From Variovorax sp. WDL1 (GTDB taxonomy: Bacteria; Pseudomonadota; Gammaproteobacteria; Burkholderiales; Burkholderiaceae_C), in the NCBI RefSeq assembly GCF_001541225.1, contig NZ_LMTS01000025.1, positions 1 to 50,432 on the forward strand: a DNA stretch of 50,432 nucleotides. The letters are read 5' to 3'. The notes under the pieces were generated by a model. The model was not told the origin of the DNA and searched no databases. It was given only the letters and a program-made list of their open reading frames with translations. Shown here piece after piece: positions 12,134-19,498 of this stretch. Position 1 is the first letter of the stretch. The number at the start of each line of letters is the position of its first letter. The translations under genes and the position numbers were made by a program.

Positions 12134-12631
12134 ATGGCCTATTCCCCCAAATCGACCCGCCGCCTCCCCGCGACTCCGCCGAAGGCCAAGAGTCCCTTCG
12201 CTGGGGCCAACGACGACAACTGGCGCCTGCCGTACTGGGGGAGCGTAGCGGCCATCCCTGCCGCCTACTTGATGCTTTCATTCCTCGTGGGCATCCTTCC
12301 TTTTCCTCTTCTCTGGGTCTGGCTCATCGCCGTCCCGGGTGCAGCCTGCGCCGGGTTGCTCGTCTACCGACGTCTTAGCATGTCTTCAAGCTACAGTTGG
12401 ATGCAGACCTTCATTGCCTGCAGCCTCGGCTTTGGCTCCCTCCTTGTCTGGTCTTCGCTCAGTCTCCTGTTTCGCGCGGTGGGCCTCATGGATTTCGGCT
12501 TCAGCGAAGCAGCCGAACTGGCTACCGACGAAGGCTTGGTTTGGATGGCCGGCGCATTGCTCGGCGTCCTATTTGCCCAGTTTCTGATTGGCTTCGCTGC
12601 CATCAGCGCGCTCGAGCGAGCCCTCGACTAG
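12134..12631 (+). CDS. Small membrane protein, four predicted helices
   Basis: A 165-residue protein with a basic, Pro-rich N-terminus (residues 1-30) and about four hydrophobic segments near 36-58, 59-78, 92-115 and 137-160. No signal cleavage site or known motif. A CTACAC box at 12105-12110 lies 24 bases before the ATG. The neighbouring gene at 12800 also encodes a small membrane protein, and the two may work together. No family recognised. Confidence 0.6.
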   Translation: MAYSPKSTRRLPATPPKAKSPFAGANDDNWRLPYWGSVAAIPAAYLMLSFLVGILPFPLLWVWLIAVPGAACAGLLVYRRLSMSSSYSWMQTFIACSLGFGSLLVWSSLSLLFRAVGLMDFGFSEAAELATDEGLVWMAGALLGVLFAQFLIGFAAISALERALD

Positions 12632-12644
12632 ACCACCTTCTCCC

Positions 12645-12720
12645 GCCGCTTTAGCTCAGAGGCCAGAGCAGCTCCTTTGTAAGGAGTTGGACGTCCGTTC
12701 GAATCGGACAAGTGGCACCA
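12645..12720 (+). tRNA. tRNA-Thr(TGT)
   Basis: Acceptor GCCGCTT/AAGTGGC, anticodon loop TTTGTAA in CTCC/GGAG, T-loop TTCGAAT, encoded ACCA. Completes a Thr set with GGT and CGT. Confidence 0.94.
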
Positions 12721-12799
12721 TCTTCCAGCCCGTTCGCGGCCCGTCCACCATCTCATCCGTAGCTCCAAACCCTCCCGTGCGCTTCGAAGCCCTTCCACC

Positions 12800-13414
12800 A
12801 TGCAATCCAACTCCGACCAGTGGCGCGAGACCGCCGAACAAGCTGCCGCGCAAGCAACCGAGGCCGGCCGCCGCGTGTTCGACGTTGCAGCCAGAACCGG
12901 GTCCTTCCTCAAGCAAGGCGCCGAGTTCGTTGCTGCTGACAAGGCGAGCTATGCCGGTCGGGCGTTCTGGGCTACCGCGGCGGCTATCGGCCTGAGCGCC
13001 TTCCTACTGCGCTTCCCGTTGCTCTCGCTTCCGCTGGGTGACATCCTCGTGGTCGCGCTCGGCGTGCCCCTAGCCGCACTTATTGGCCAGCTCGCATTTC
13101 GCCAACTTGCGCCGAGCCAGACGCTGACGGTTCGTCAGGCGTTCGTAGCCAGCGCCACCGGCTTCGCCCCATCCCTGGTTTACGACATCCTATTCTTGGG
13201 AGGCCGCGCCAGCCTGTTGTATGTGACGACGCTCCTGGTCGTCTCCTGGGTCATCCAGGTCTTCTTCGGCACGGCTGCCTTGCACTTTTGGCAGAACCGC
13301 CTTGCTGAGCTTTTGACGGCACTCAATACTCCTCTGGAGGATGAGGGAGAATCGTTGGCTGAGACGCTCCGGGTCCGCGTTGCTGAAGCGCAGGCCAGGT
13401 TCCGTAAGGGCTGA
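12800..13414 (+). CDS. Membrane protein with amphipathic N-terminus
   Basis: A 204-residue protein. Residues 1-50 form a charged Ala/Gln-rich helix, probably a coiled coil. Three or four hydrophobic segments follow (about 54-75, 80-98, 112-125, 138-160), and residues 165-204 form a second charged helix. No catalytic motif seen. Between tRNA-Thr and tRNA-Leu. Function unknown. Confidence 0.6.
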   Translation: MQSNSDQWRETAEQAAAQATEAGRRVFDVAARTGSFLKQGAEFVAADKASYAGRAFWATAAAIGLSAFLLRFPLLSLPLGDILVVALGVPLAALIGQLAFRQLAPSQTLTVRQAFVASATGFAPSLVYDILFLGGRASLLYVTTLLVVSWVIQVFFGTAALHFWQNRLAELLTALNTPLEDEGESLAETLRVRVAEAQARFRKG

Positions 13415-13509
13415 GACCCACCGGGGTTCGTTGCATCGGGCCACCGTCGGGCGCCCTTCTCGTTCCTAAGCCTTCCCCTGGTCCGCCGACCCGGTCTAGG
13501 GCTTTCATC

Positions 13510-13587
13510 CTCCGCGTGGCGCAATTGGCAGACGCGCTCGCTTTAAAAGCTTGTTGGTTGCCGGTTCGAAGCCGGCCGCGGAGACCA
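13510..13587 (+). tRNA. tRNA-Leu-like (TAA) lacking a long variable arm
   Basis: Acceptor CTCCGCG/CGCGGAG, leucine-like D-arm (GTGGCGCAATTGGCAGACGCG), anticodon loop TTTAAAA, T-stem GCCGG/CCGGC, encoded ACCA. The anticodon stem has two mismatches, and the variable region is only about six bases where leucine tRNAs have over ten. Last tRNA of the array. Confidence 0.7.
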
Positions 13588-13602
13588 ATGCGGCCAATGA
13601 GA

Positions 13603-13624
13603 AGCCGACCCGGAAGGGTCGGCT
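13603..13624 (-). terminator. Hairpin between tRNA-Leu and a convergent gene
   Basis: Stem AGCCGACCC/GGGTCGGCT with GGAA (GNRA) loop. The T-tract is weak, but its place after both the array and the minus-strand gene suggests a shared end. Confidence 0.5.
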
Positions 13625-13628
13625 GAAT

Positions 13629-14021
13629 TCAAGTGAGCGAGAAGCCCAGGGCTACTGCCTTTTCAACGTTGACCTGGCGCGCGTGCATCTTCGAGAAGCG
13701 CACTTCGCCTTGGTCTGACACGACATACCGGTGGTAGCCGCCTTCACCGTAGATGACGGGCTCGGCGACGATGTCTCGGATGCCTGCAGCGGGCTCCAGC
13801 GGGTCCAGAGCTTGAAGCTCCTGCCAAGCCGTCAGCAAGACATGGAACCCGTAGCGCTGATTGGGATTGGCCAGTTGAGCCTTTCGCCAGGCGTCACCCT
13901 CCATCTCGACCATCCGTTCGAAAGTCTGCTTTTCCGCAATGTGCAAGTCGATGCTCCTTTGTTTTCCTGCGTCGTGTAGCCATTGGCCGGCCTCCCGTAC
14001 CGCACCCACGTGGCGCCACAT
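13629..14021 (-). CDS. Hypothetical protein (130 residues)
   Basis: The protein has a helical N-terminal half rich in Gln, Glu and Trp, and a C-terminal half with GEGGYHRYVVSDQGEVRFSKM that looks like a small beta unit. No signal peptide or membrane helix. The upstream sequence lacks a clear ribosome site, so a shorter start is possible. It ends at the 13603-13624 hairpin. Not recognised. Confidence 0.5.
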   Translation of the reverse strand: MWRHVGAVREAGQWLHDAGKQRSIDLHIAEKQTFERMVEMEGDAWRKAQLANPNQRYGFHVLLTAWQELQALDPLEPAAGIRDIVAEPVIYGEGGYHRYVVSDQGEVRFSKMHARQVNVEKAVALGFSLT

Positions 14022-14097
14022 CGCGCCTGAGCAAGCGCGGCCGGACTGCTTGCAAGGCCTCCCCTATACGCCGTAGGCCAACTCACAACGCTACACC

Positions 14098-14685
14098 ATG
14101 ACCAAAAAGAAACCTTCCGCTCCCGTGAACGCACCACGCAACGCCGCAGCCAAGCCTCCGAAGGCGCCGGAGCGCGCCAAGCCGACCACCCTCGAGCAGG
14201 CCCAGAAAATCCTCGCCCAGCGACGTAGCGCGGTGGACGCAGCCATTGCTGCCACCTCGACGGCGCGAGCCGAAACGCAGGAGGCTACCAGCCTCCTTCG
14301 CGTTGCCGTGCGCGATGAGAAGTACGCAGAGGCGGAACGGCTCAAGAACCTGCGCGATAACGGCGAGCAGGTCATCGGCCAGCTTCGCGCAACCGAAACT
14401 GCCGCTCGCACCGCGTTCGGTGAGGCGCTCCAGGATGCAGAAAACCTGTTTTTTGCGGACCAAGGCGACTTCTCGGAGCAGGTGCGCCTCTGCCGCGTCG
14501 TCGTTGCCGACCCTGTGACCGGCGCGACCGACAGCGAGGTCTACACAGACTCCAGCGAGACCATCCAGCTGCGCCTCGGCGACGAGCGCAACCAGCAGTT
14601 CGAATCGGAGGCCTACCATGTCAGTGAATGGGCCGCTCAGCACGGCTACTTCGTGAAGGTCTTCGAGACCAACGTTCCCGTCTGA
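14098..14685 (+). CDS. Hypothetical coiled-coil protein
   Basis: A 195-residue protein. Residues 1-30 are Lys/Pro/Ala-rich and disordered-looking. About 32-115 form a long Ala/Glu/Arg coiled coil. The rest is a mixed acidic domain ending FVKVFETNVPV. A CTATAC box (14064-14069) lies 28 bases before the ATG, and a textbook terminator follows. Such layout suits a nucleoid- or structure-associated protein, but this is inference. Confidence 0.6.
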   Translation: MTKKKPSAPVNAPRNAAAKPPKAPERAKPTTLEQAQKILAQRRSAVDAAIAATSTARAETQEATSLLRVAVRDEKYAEAERLKNLRDNGEQVIGQLRATETAARTAFGEALQDAENLFFADQGDFSEQVRLCRVVVADPVTGATDSEVYTDSSETIQLRLGDERNQQFESEAYHVSEWAAQHGYFVKVFETNVPV

Positions 14686-14692
14686 CCATTCC

Positions 14693-14720
14693 AGAGGACC
14701 TTCGGGTCCTCTTTTTCTTT
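14693..14720 (+). terminator. Rho-independent terminator (UUCG loop)
   Basis: Stem AGAGGACC-TTCG-GGTCCTCT followed by TTTTCTTT. Ends the 14098-14685 transcript. Confidence 0.93.
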
Positions 14721-14800
14721 CTCGTGTCACTACACCCTTTGGGTCCCTCGTAAGCCGACCAGCAGCGAGGACCCGTTCACCTCCTTCAAATGGACTCATC

Positions 14801-14971
14801 ATGAAACTGAAATCGTCTACCGAAACCACGTTGACGCTCAACGTTGAGCTCAATGCCGCTGAAGGCGGCGAAGATGCGGCCCTCCTGGTCGAAGACCAAG
14901 CTCGCATTCTGTCGAACCACATCGTCCGCGCCGGCGGGAAGGTTCATCACGTCTCCCGCGCCAAGGGCTGA
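14801..14971 (+). CDS. N-terminal part of RF1-like release factor, ending at in-frame UGA
   Basis: 56 codons from ATG 14801. The segment LTLNVELNAAEGGEDAAL parallels the start of RF1 domain 2 (LEVRAGTGGDEAALF). The frame stops at TGA 14969-14971, then continues in the same frame with no further stop into the release-factor ORF at 14987. The alignment to RF1 runs smoothly across the TGA. It is either the first half of a gene read through or recoded at UGA, a small separate protein, or a gene broken by one mutation. There is no strong ribosome site before the ATG. A CTACAC box is 65 bases upstream. Confidence 0.5.
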   Translation: MKLKSSTETTLTLNVELNAAEGGEDAALLVEDQARILSNHIVRAGGKVHHVSRAKG

Positions 14972-14986
14972 CTCAACCTCGAGGTT

Positions 14987-15505
14987 GTGGTCAGCGAAGC
15001 GCTCGCAGCAGACCTGAGCCTCGAAGCCGGCGGCCACCGCTGGCAACGTGTCCCGCCCACGGAAAGGCGCGGAAGGGTACACAGTTCAACTGTCACCATT
15101 GCCGTTCGGCAAACGAGCAAGCAGGCCTTCGTTCTCGACGAGGCTGAGCTCGATGAGCGGTTTAAGCGCTCCACCGGACCAGGTGGCCAGCACCGGAACA
15201 AGTCCGACTGCTGCGTGGTCCTCACCCACCGCGCGACCGGCATCACCGTTACCGTCGATTCCCGCTCTCAGGCCGACAACCGGCGCGAGGCGCGGGTGGA
15301 AATGGCCCGGCGCTTGAAGCAGTTGTGGGACTCCGGTCTGTCGGCCGCGGCCGCCTCGGACAAGCGGCGCCAGGTCGGCACCGGCCAACGCGGGGACAAA
15401 GTTCGCACATACAGCGCGCAGCACGGCATCGTCACTGACCACAGGACTGGGCGCAAGGCGCCACTGGAGGCAGTTCAGGCCGGCAGACTGGACTTGCTGA
15501 GGTAA
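14987..15505 (+). CDS. RF1-like peptide chain release factor, short form
   Basis: 172 residues from GTG 14987, same frame as 14801-14971. Contains GGHRWQRVPPTERRGRVHSS, the RF1 domain 2 signature with a PxT-type (PPT) codon-recognition tripeptide, and domain 3 with GPGGQ (about residue 64), the motif that triggers peptide release. Then HRNKSDCCVVLTH and RSQADNRREA follow, as in RF1. Domain 1 is absent. PxT implies UAA/UAG reading. It could release stalled ribosomes or boost termination for the element. Joined with the upstream half across UGA it would be about 234 residues. GGCGCC hairpin at 15550-15569 follows. Confidence 0.75.
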   Translation: MVSEALAADLSLEAGGHRWQRVPPTERRGRVHSSTVTIAVRQTSKQAFVLDEAELDERFKRSTGPGGQHRNKSDCCVVLTHRATGITVTVDSRSQADNRREARVEMARRLKQLWDSGLSAAAASDKRRQVGTGQRGDKVRTYSAQHGIVTDHRTGRKAPLEAVQAGRLDLLR

Positions 15506-15549
15506 GTCGCCCATCGGGCCCAACTAAAACCACTTGCTTCACAGGGGAC

Positions 15550-15572
15550 GGGCGCCGCCGCTTGGCGCCTTT
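15550..15572 (+). terminator. Possible terminator after release factor
   Basis: GGCGCC (15551-15556) and GGCGCC (15564-15569) pair around a seven-base loop and are followed by TTT. Weak T-tract. Confidence 0.4.
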
Positions 15573-15586
15573 CCCCTCAATCTGCG

Positions 15587-16030
15587 ATGACCCAGCCTAC
15601 CCTGAACCTGCACGCCATCCTCACGCGTACGTCCCGCCTTGAAACCAAGAAGCTTCCGCAGGAGGCCGTCGGAAAGTTCGAGTTCGAGGTCAACATTGCG
15701 AACACCTGGCGCGCTCTTGCCGAAAAGAGCCGCTACGCCGCCTCAGTGGCGTTGACCCTGAAGGGCCGCGTCGAAGGCGCCGAGGTCCTGACAGGTGAGT
15801 ACGTCGTCGAAGGCATCGTGGAAATCGTCGACCATGACGAGGCCTCGAAGCAACACATCCTGGCCATCTGGGTGCCCAACCAGCTCGTACCCTACATCCG
15901 GGAGCTCCTGTCGAGCTCGACCTCGCGCAGCGGCTTCCCGACCATCCTGCTGCCCCCTGTGGTGTTCCAGCCGCCGACCATCATCCCGGAGCCCTCTACG
16001 CTGCCTGGCTCGCCTAAGCAACTGCACTAG
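15587..16030 (+). CDS. SecB-like chaperone
   Basis: 147 residues, close to the 150-155 of SecB. The central beta region (FEFEVNIANTW..., VALTLKGRVEGAEVLTGEYVVEGIVEIV) and the C-terminal signature VPNQLVPYIRELLSSSTSRSGFPTILLPPVVF match SecB's last helices and LxPxxF ending. SecB holds secretory proteins unfolded and delivers them to SecA. A second SecB-like gene lies at 25745. In an element encoding secretins and pilins, either could chaperone exported subunits, or serve a toxin system. Terminator follows. Confidence 0.7.
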   Translation: MTQPTLNLHAILTRTSRLETKKLPQEAVGKFEFEVNIANTWRALAEKSRYAASVALTLKGRVEGAEVLTGEYVVEGIVEIVDHDEASKQHILAIWVPNQLVPYIRELLSSSTSRSGFPTILLPPVVFQPPTIIPEPSTLPGSPKQLH

Positions 16031-16047
16031 GCACAAAGCCATCGGTG

Positions 16048-16079
16048 AAGCCCCACGCGCCAAGCGGTGGGGCTTTCTT
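16048..16079 (+). terminator. Terminator after SecB-like gene
   Basis: AAGCCCCAC (16048-16056) pairs with GTGGGGCTT (16067-16075), followed by TCTT. Confidence 0.8.
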
Positions 16080-16100
16080 GCGTCTGGGGTTCGCGGCGGC

Positions 16101-16132
16101 ACAAAAGAAGCCGCCCAGCGGTGCTGGGCGGC
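16101..16132 (-). terminator. Terminator for the 16150-16791 gene
   Basis: GCCGCCCAGC/GCTGGGCGGC with a three-base loop. On the minus strand it is followed by TTCTTTTG. Confidence 0.8.
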
Positions 16133-16149
16133 GTTGCAATCACAATCGG

Positions 16150-16791
16150 CTATCGGTCTGGAGTCAGTTCCTCGAGCTCACCTTCTTCGATGAGGCTTTC
16201 CACGAACGGCTGCATGTCCCCAGCTGTCTCATAGACGAGGACATCCCCGTGCCACGCCAGGTACTCGCTTGATGTTCGAGTTTTGAGGACAGTGAGCAGC
16301 GTCTCAATTTCCACCATCCGTGTCTCGATGGCATAGTTGCAGTGCTTCGGGTACCCCTGGAACCACCAGCCCCCTTTGTTGACGTATACGGCGGTGCCGC
16401 TTACACGCCGGGGGAACATTCCGTCTTCTTGCCAGGCCTCGGGCTCTGCGCTCGTGGCCTGCAGGTCCAGGTTTTGCTCGATGCATCGCGTTCTCATGGC
16501 CAGCAACTGGTCCATGAATGCCTGGTCGAGGGTGACTTTTGCCCAGCGCGGAGCTTCTCCGAACTCATCACAAGCAAACGCGCTCAGGTACAGCGTTACA
16601 GGATTGTCCATCTTGAAGCTGGCCTGCGCCTCGCGCTTCAGCATCCCGCTAAGCGTGTCCCAGTTTGGGTAGCCTAATACCTGGGAGACAACCTCGAATG
16701 CTTTGCTGTGCGACACAGCGTCGACGCCGAGAGAGTTGCGTACACGGCTCACCATCTGGCGAACCTTGATTTCGTCAATGCGAATTTCCAT
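16150..16791 (-). CDS. Hypothetical protein with glyoxalase-like N-terminal motif
   Basis: 213 residues from the ATG at 16789-16791, chosen because AAGGAG lies six bases upstream. The longer open frame has no support. Residues about 1-50 (VRNSLGVDAVSHSKAFEVVSQVLGYPNWDTLSGML) match the short helical module found in many proteins annotated as glyoxalase-superfamily. The rest, with KGGWWFQGYPKHC and acidic tail, is not recognised. A GTGTAG box on the opposite strand lies far upstream (16950-16955). A strong terminator follows. Confidence 0.6.
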   Translation of the reverse strand: MEIRIDEIKVRQMVSRVRNSLGVDAVSHSKAFEVVSQVLGYPNWDTLSGMLKREAQASFKMDNPVTLYLSAFACDEFGEAPRWAKVTLDQAFMDQLLAMRTRCIEQNLDLQATSAEPEAWQEDGMFPRRVSGTAVYVNKGGWWFQGYPKHCNYAIETRMVEIETLLTVLKTRTSSEYLAWHGDVLVYETAGDMQPFVESLIEEGELEELTPDR

Positions 16792-16978
16792 TACTGGCTC
16801 CTTGAGAGGCGGAGCCTCGATTGATGACCTCGATGCGCGCGTTACGAGTTGTCGGAGGCTCCGCCCACAGGGCAGTGGTCCAAAACTAGTTCTGCATTCA
16901 CCATGCCCCTTGCGGGGTGCGCGCGACAGGCTGCAGTTGCCCGAACCTAGTGTAGCCAGCGCAGAGGGCCAGCCTAGC

Positions 16979-17008
16979 CAAAAATGAGCCCCGCGAAGTG
17001 CGGGGCTC
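16979..17008 (-). terminator. Terminator after SLOG-domain gene
   Basis: GAGCCCCGC/GCGGGGCTC with a short loop, and on the minus strand a following ATTTTTG. Confidence 0.85.
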
Positions 17009-17018
17009 GTGAATGGCG

Positions 17019-17615
17019 TCAAAACAAGCCGACCTGGACCGGTGAAGGCCGCTTGAACTCGGTCGGCACCTGGTAGTCGATGCCGGCCGAGTGAAGCCAG
17101 GCGTTCAATCGATGGCGACTGTCGTCGTTGCGCAGGTTGAAGACGGGAATGCCGCGGTCCGATGCGATGACGATGGCCGTGGCGGTTCCGCCGGTACCGC
17201 GGTTTCGCGTCTTGCGCGACTCACAACCATCAGGCGTCCAGCAAATCACAAGCTCCGTCGGCTCATCGAGCCCTCGGCCGAGCACCTGGTACGCATTTCG
17301 GCTGTGCATCTTCTTGGGCCCTTGGCCCAGCGTGTCCCAAGCGGGATGAACAGTCGACGCGAGATGCATCGCATCGCTGTCGTCACCGCCATAGTGCGGC
17401 GAAGTACGGCCGTTGAAACCCTTCCAGGGCAGGAAGATGGTCATCGCGCCATCGACAGCGAGACATCCCTGCTCAAACGCATCGTCTGCGCCGTCGGCCC
17501 CGCCTGAGCGGAGCATCCAGCCAGCTTTTGCGAAAGCGACCCCGAGCTTCTCCATGAGCTGCAGGACCTCCGCGGGCGTCTCCCGTGAGCCGATGCCCGT
17601 ATAGATTTTCCTCAA
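17019..17615 (-). CDS. SLOG/DprA-like Rossmann-fold protein
   Basis: 198 residues. Start set at TTG 17613-17615 because GGAGGA lies six bases upstream and the family motif IYTGIGSRETP follows at once. RSGGADGADDAFEQG gives the second nucleotide-binding loop, and later GGTATAIVIASDRGIPVFNL completes the SLOG pattern. Related phage and plasmid proteins bind nucleotides or DNA (DprA/LOG superfamily); the ligand here is unknown. A CTATAG box at 17642-17647 is 26 bases upstream. It is divergent from the phosphatase gene at 17722. Confidence 0.75.
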   Translation of the reverse strand: MRKIYTGIGSRETPAEVLQLMEKLGVAFAKAGWMLRSGGADGADDAFEQGCLAVDGAMTIFLPWKGFNGRTSPHYGGDDSDAMHLASTVHPAWDTLGQGPKKMHSRNAYQVLGRGLDEPTELVICWTPDGCESRKTRNRGTGGTATAIVIASDRGIPVFNLRNDDSRHRLNAWLHSAGIDYQVPTEFKRPSPVQVGLF

Positions 17616-17721
17616 ATGTTGTCCTCCGTGTATGACCCAACCTATAGCGAGAAGCGAACCTGCCGAAGTGCTTTCAGCGCTGGCGCCTCCCTCCCTTGCT
17701 ATACCCGATAGGAGGACTCCC

Positions 17722-18204
17722 ATGATTGAAGAACTGATTTTTCTCTCGCTTGCCGGCATGAAGCGCGTGCGGCCTGCGCTCGACACCCTGGTCATCTCCA
17801 TCCTCGACCGGTCGGAGGAACAGGCCAGGCCGCCACTTGGCGGTTTTCGAAGCGTCCTTGTTCTCAATTTCGAGGACACGTACGAAGAGTTGAAGCTGGC
17901 TGCGCCCGGAGCTTGGCCAGACGAGCCAACACCAGAAGAGCACGCGCGCTTTTGCCAGGGGGCCGGCGAGCTGGTGCCAACGCTCACGGATGCGAAGCGA
18001 ATCTTCGACTTCCTGACGCTGCACAGGTTCAGCGACGAGAAGTTGAAGCTGGTTGTGCACTGCCATGGCGGCATCAGCAGGTCCGCCGCGGTGGCCGAAT
18101 GGATTTCGGTGAATCTTTGGCTACCGATTGCCAACGGTCGGAGTACCGAATACGCCAACCTGCGCCTCATGCGCTTGCTGGACAAGGCCGCGGGTAAGCG
18201 GTAG
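17722..18204 (+). CDS. Tyrosine/dual-specificity phosphatase-like protein
   Basis: 160 residues from ATG 17722, which has GGAGG seven bases upstream and a CTATAC box at 17699-17704. The active-site loop HCHGGISRS near residue 114 fits the HCxxGxxR(S/T) signature of cysteine-based phosphatases. An acidic loop near residues 58-75 could provide the general acid. Such enzymes remove phosphate from proteins, RNA 5' ends or inositides; which one is unknown. Terminator with UUCG loop follows. Confidence 0.8.
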   Translation: MIEELIFLSLAGMKRVRPALDTLVISILDRSEEQARPPLGGFRSVLVLNFEDTYEELKLAAPGAWPDEPTPEEHARFCQGAGELVPTLTDAKRIFDFLTLHRFSDEKLKLVVHCHGGISRSAAVAEWISVNLWLPIANGRSTEYANLRLMRLLDKAAGKR

Positions 18205-18218
18205 CAGCTGCGATTCTC

Positions 18219-18243
18219 AAGAGCGCCTTCGGGCGCTCTTTTC
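18219..18243 (+). terminator. Terminator after phosphatase gene
   Basis: AGAGCGCC-TTCG-GGCGCTCT followed by TTTT. Confidence 0.9.
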
Positions 18244-18435
18244 CACGTGTGCCGTCGCAGCGCGGCAGCACACAATCCAGGAGCTCGGACCCGTAGGCGG
18301 CCGCGATTTTCGGCGAGCTGCCCGGGAAGGTGGCTGGCCCCTGAAACCTCGCAAAAGCGCGTCGAGGTTGTGGAATATGCGGATAAAACCCGTGCGTACA
18401 CGAAGTGTCGGAGACGCTTGAAGCCTCCAAGAATT

Positions 18436-18512
18436 CGCGGGATGGCGCAGTCGGTCAGCGCGCTGGGTTCATATCCCAGAGGTCAGAGGTTCGAGTCCTT
18501 TTCCCGCAACCA
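18436..18512 (+). tRNA. Initiator tRNA-fMet(CAT)
   Basis: Anticodon loop TTCATAT in CTGGG/CCCAG gives the three G-C pairs of initiators. Acceptor CGCGGGA/TCCCGCA leaves C1 opposite A72, the unpaired first position needed for formylation. Encoded ACCA. Confidence 0.95.
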
Positions 18513-18516
18513 GCTC

Positions 18517-18552
18517 GGCCCCGCAGGCATTGCGCCTCACGGGGCCTTTCTG
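18517..18552 (+). terminator. Terminator after initiator tRNA
   Basis: GGCCCCG (18517-18523) pairs with CGGGGCC (18540-18546), followed by TTTCTGTT. Confidence 0.8.
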
Positions 18553-18624
18553 TTGCCTCTGCGACCCCCGGGGTCCCTACACGCCTCATCAGGAACTCCA
18601 GGGCACCTCGCCCGAAACAGACCC

Positions 18625-19068
18625 ATGACCAACCTGGCCCCTCCTCTCAACATCTTTTCCGGTGCGGAAATCCCCTTGGGCGCTGCCCTGACGAACCCAA
18701 CGGAGCTGGCCCGTCAAAAGGGTGTACTCAAGCAGTCCTACCCCGTCCACTACAACGGCCGGCGTTTCCCTGATGCGGAGACGGCCTACCAGGTGTCAAA
18801 GCAGGTTGCCCCCGACCGGGACGAAATGATGGTTGAAATCATTGCAGCCAAATTTCGCCAGCACCCCGCCCTCGCTGCCGAGGTCGAAGCCCGCGGCGGC
18901 TCTGAGTGGCTCGCGACCTGTTCGCACTTCACCCAGGCCCGCAGCGAGGCTGCGCGAGCATGGGAAGGCGCAGGCCTCGAGTCGCGCTACATTCGCAACC
19001 TGGTCGCAGGCTTCCGCCGCTTCGAGGCGGGCTTGGACACGGCGCTAGGACAATCCACGCTGTTTTGA
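18625..19068 (+). CDS. NADAR-like protein
   Basis: 147 residues. Ordered motifs LNIFSGAEIPLGAALTNPT, FPDAETAYQVSK, IIAAKFRQHP, GGSEWLATCSHF and SRYIRNLVAGF resemble the YbiA/NADAR fold (the AE.A.Q..K and W...G..S..I elements). NADAR enzymes act on ADP-ribose-linked bases or nucleotide intermediates. Assignment is by motif order and is not certain. A CTACAC box at 18577-18582 lies 42 bases upstream; there is no strong ribosome site. The SLOG gene nearby also belongs to a nucleotide-binding family. Confidence 0.55.
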   Translation: MTNLAPPLNIFSGAEIPLGAALTNPTELARQKGVLKQSYPVHYNGRRFPDAETAYQVSKQVAPDRDEMMVEIIAAKFRQHPALAAEVEARGGSEWLATCSHFTQARSEAARAWEGAGLESRYIRNLVAGFRRFEAGLDTALGQSTLF

Positions 19069-19087
19069 CAGCTACTCACGCATCTTC

Positions 19088-19351
19088 ATGACAACATTGC
19101 AATTCGAAACCCAGGTCTCCGGCAGCCGGGACACGGTCTGGGTGAATGCCTCGGACGGCTCATGCGTTGCACGTTTCAGCAAGAAGTTCGGCATCGACGT
19201 TCACAACTCAGCCACCGCCCAGATGCAGGGAGCCAAGGAGTGCCTCATGTGCACCCATGCGCCCGCCGGGGAGGATGAGTGGGAGCGCTTCCGGGCCGCA
19301 GTCTTGGAACACTACGGCGTGAAGGTCAGAAAGAACCTCCTTCGCTTCTGA
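19088..19351 (+). CDS. Conserved-looking hypothetical protein (87 residues)
   Basis: Begins 19 bases after the NADAR-like gene, probably the same message. The middle VHNSATAQMQGAKECLMCTHAP and the end HYGVKVRK form a compact pattern known from small phage and bacterial hypotheticals. CLMC could bind metal with nearby His. Function unknown. A strong bidirectional terminator follows at 19443-19468. Confidence 0.65.
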   Translation: MTTLQFETQVSGSRDTVWVNASDGSCVARFSKKFGIDVHNSATAQMQGAKECLMCTHAPAGEDEWERFRAAVLEHYGVKVRKNLLRF

Positions 19352-19442
19352 GCAACGAGCCTCCAGCTCCCCTGCCTCATTCAAGCCCTGGCTGCAATCG
19401 CCGGGGCTTTTCCATTTCGGAGGTTGGGGCGAGAAAAGAGCA

Positions 19443-19468
19443 GGGCGCCCCTTAGGGCGCCCCTTTTT
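19443..19468. terminator. Bidirectional terminator
   Basis: GGGCGCC (19443-19449) pairs with GGCGCCC (19456-19462), T-run on the plus strand and TCTTTT on the minus. It serves the convergent genes on both sides. Confidence 0.85.
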
Positions 19469-19498
19469 GAGCGTTCTCAGTCGCCCAGCGGCGCTGCC

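Noticed and set aside
17616..18401. N-terminal extension of the SLOG protein by about 260 codons
   Set aside because: It runs antisense through the phosphatase gene; the TTG start with GGAGGA fits the family's true N-terminus.
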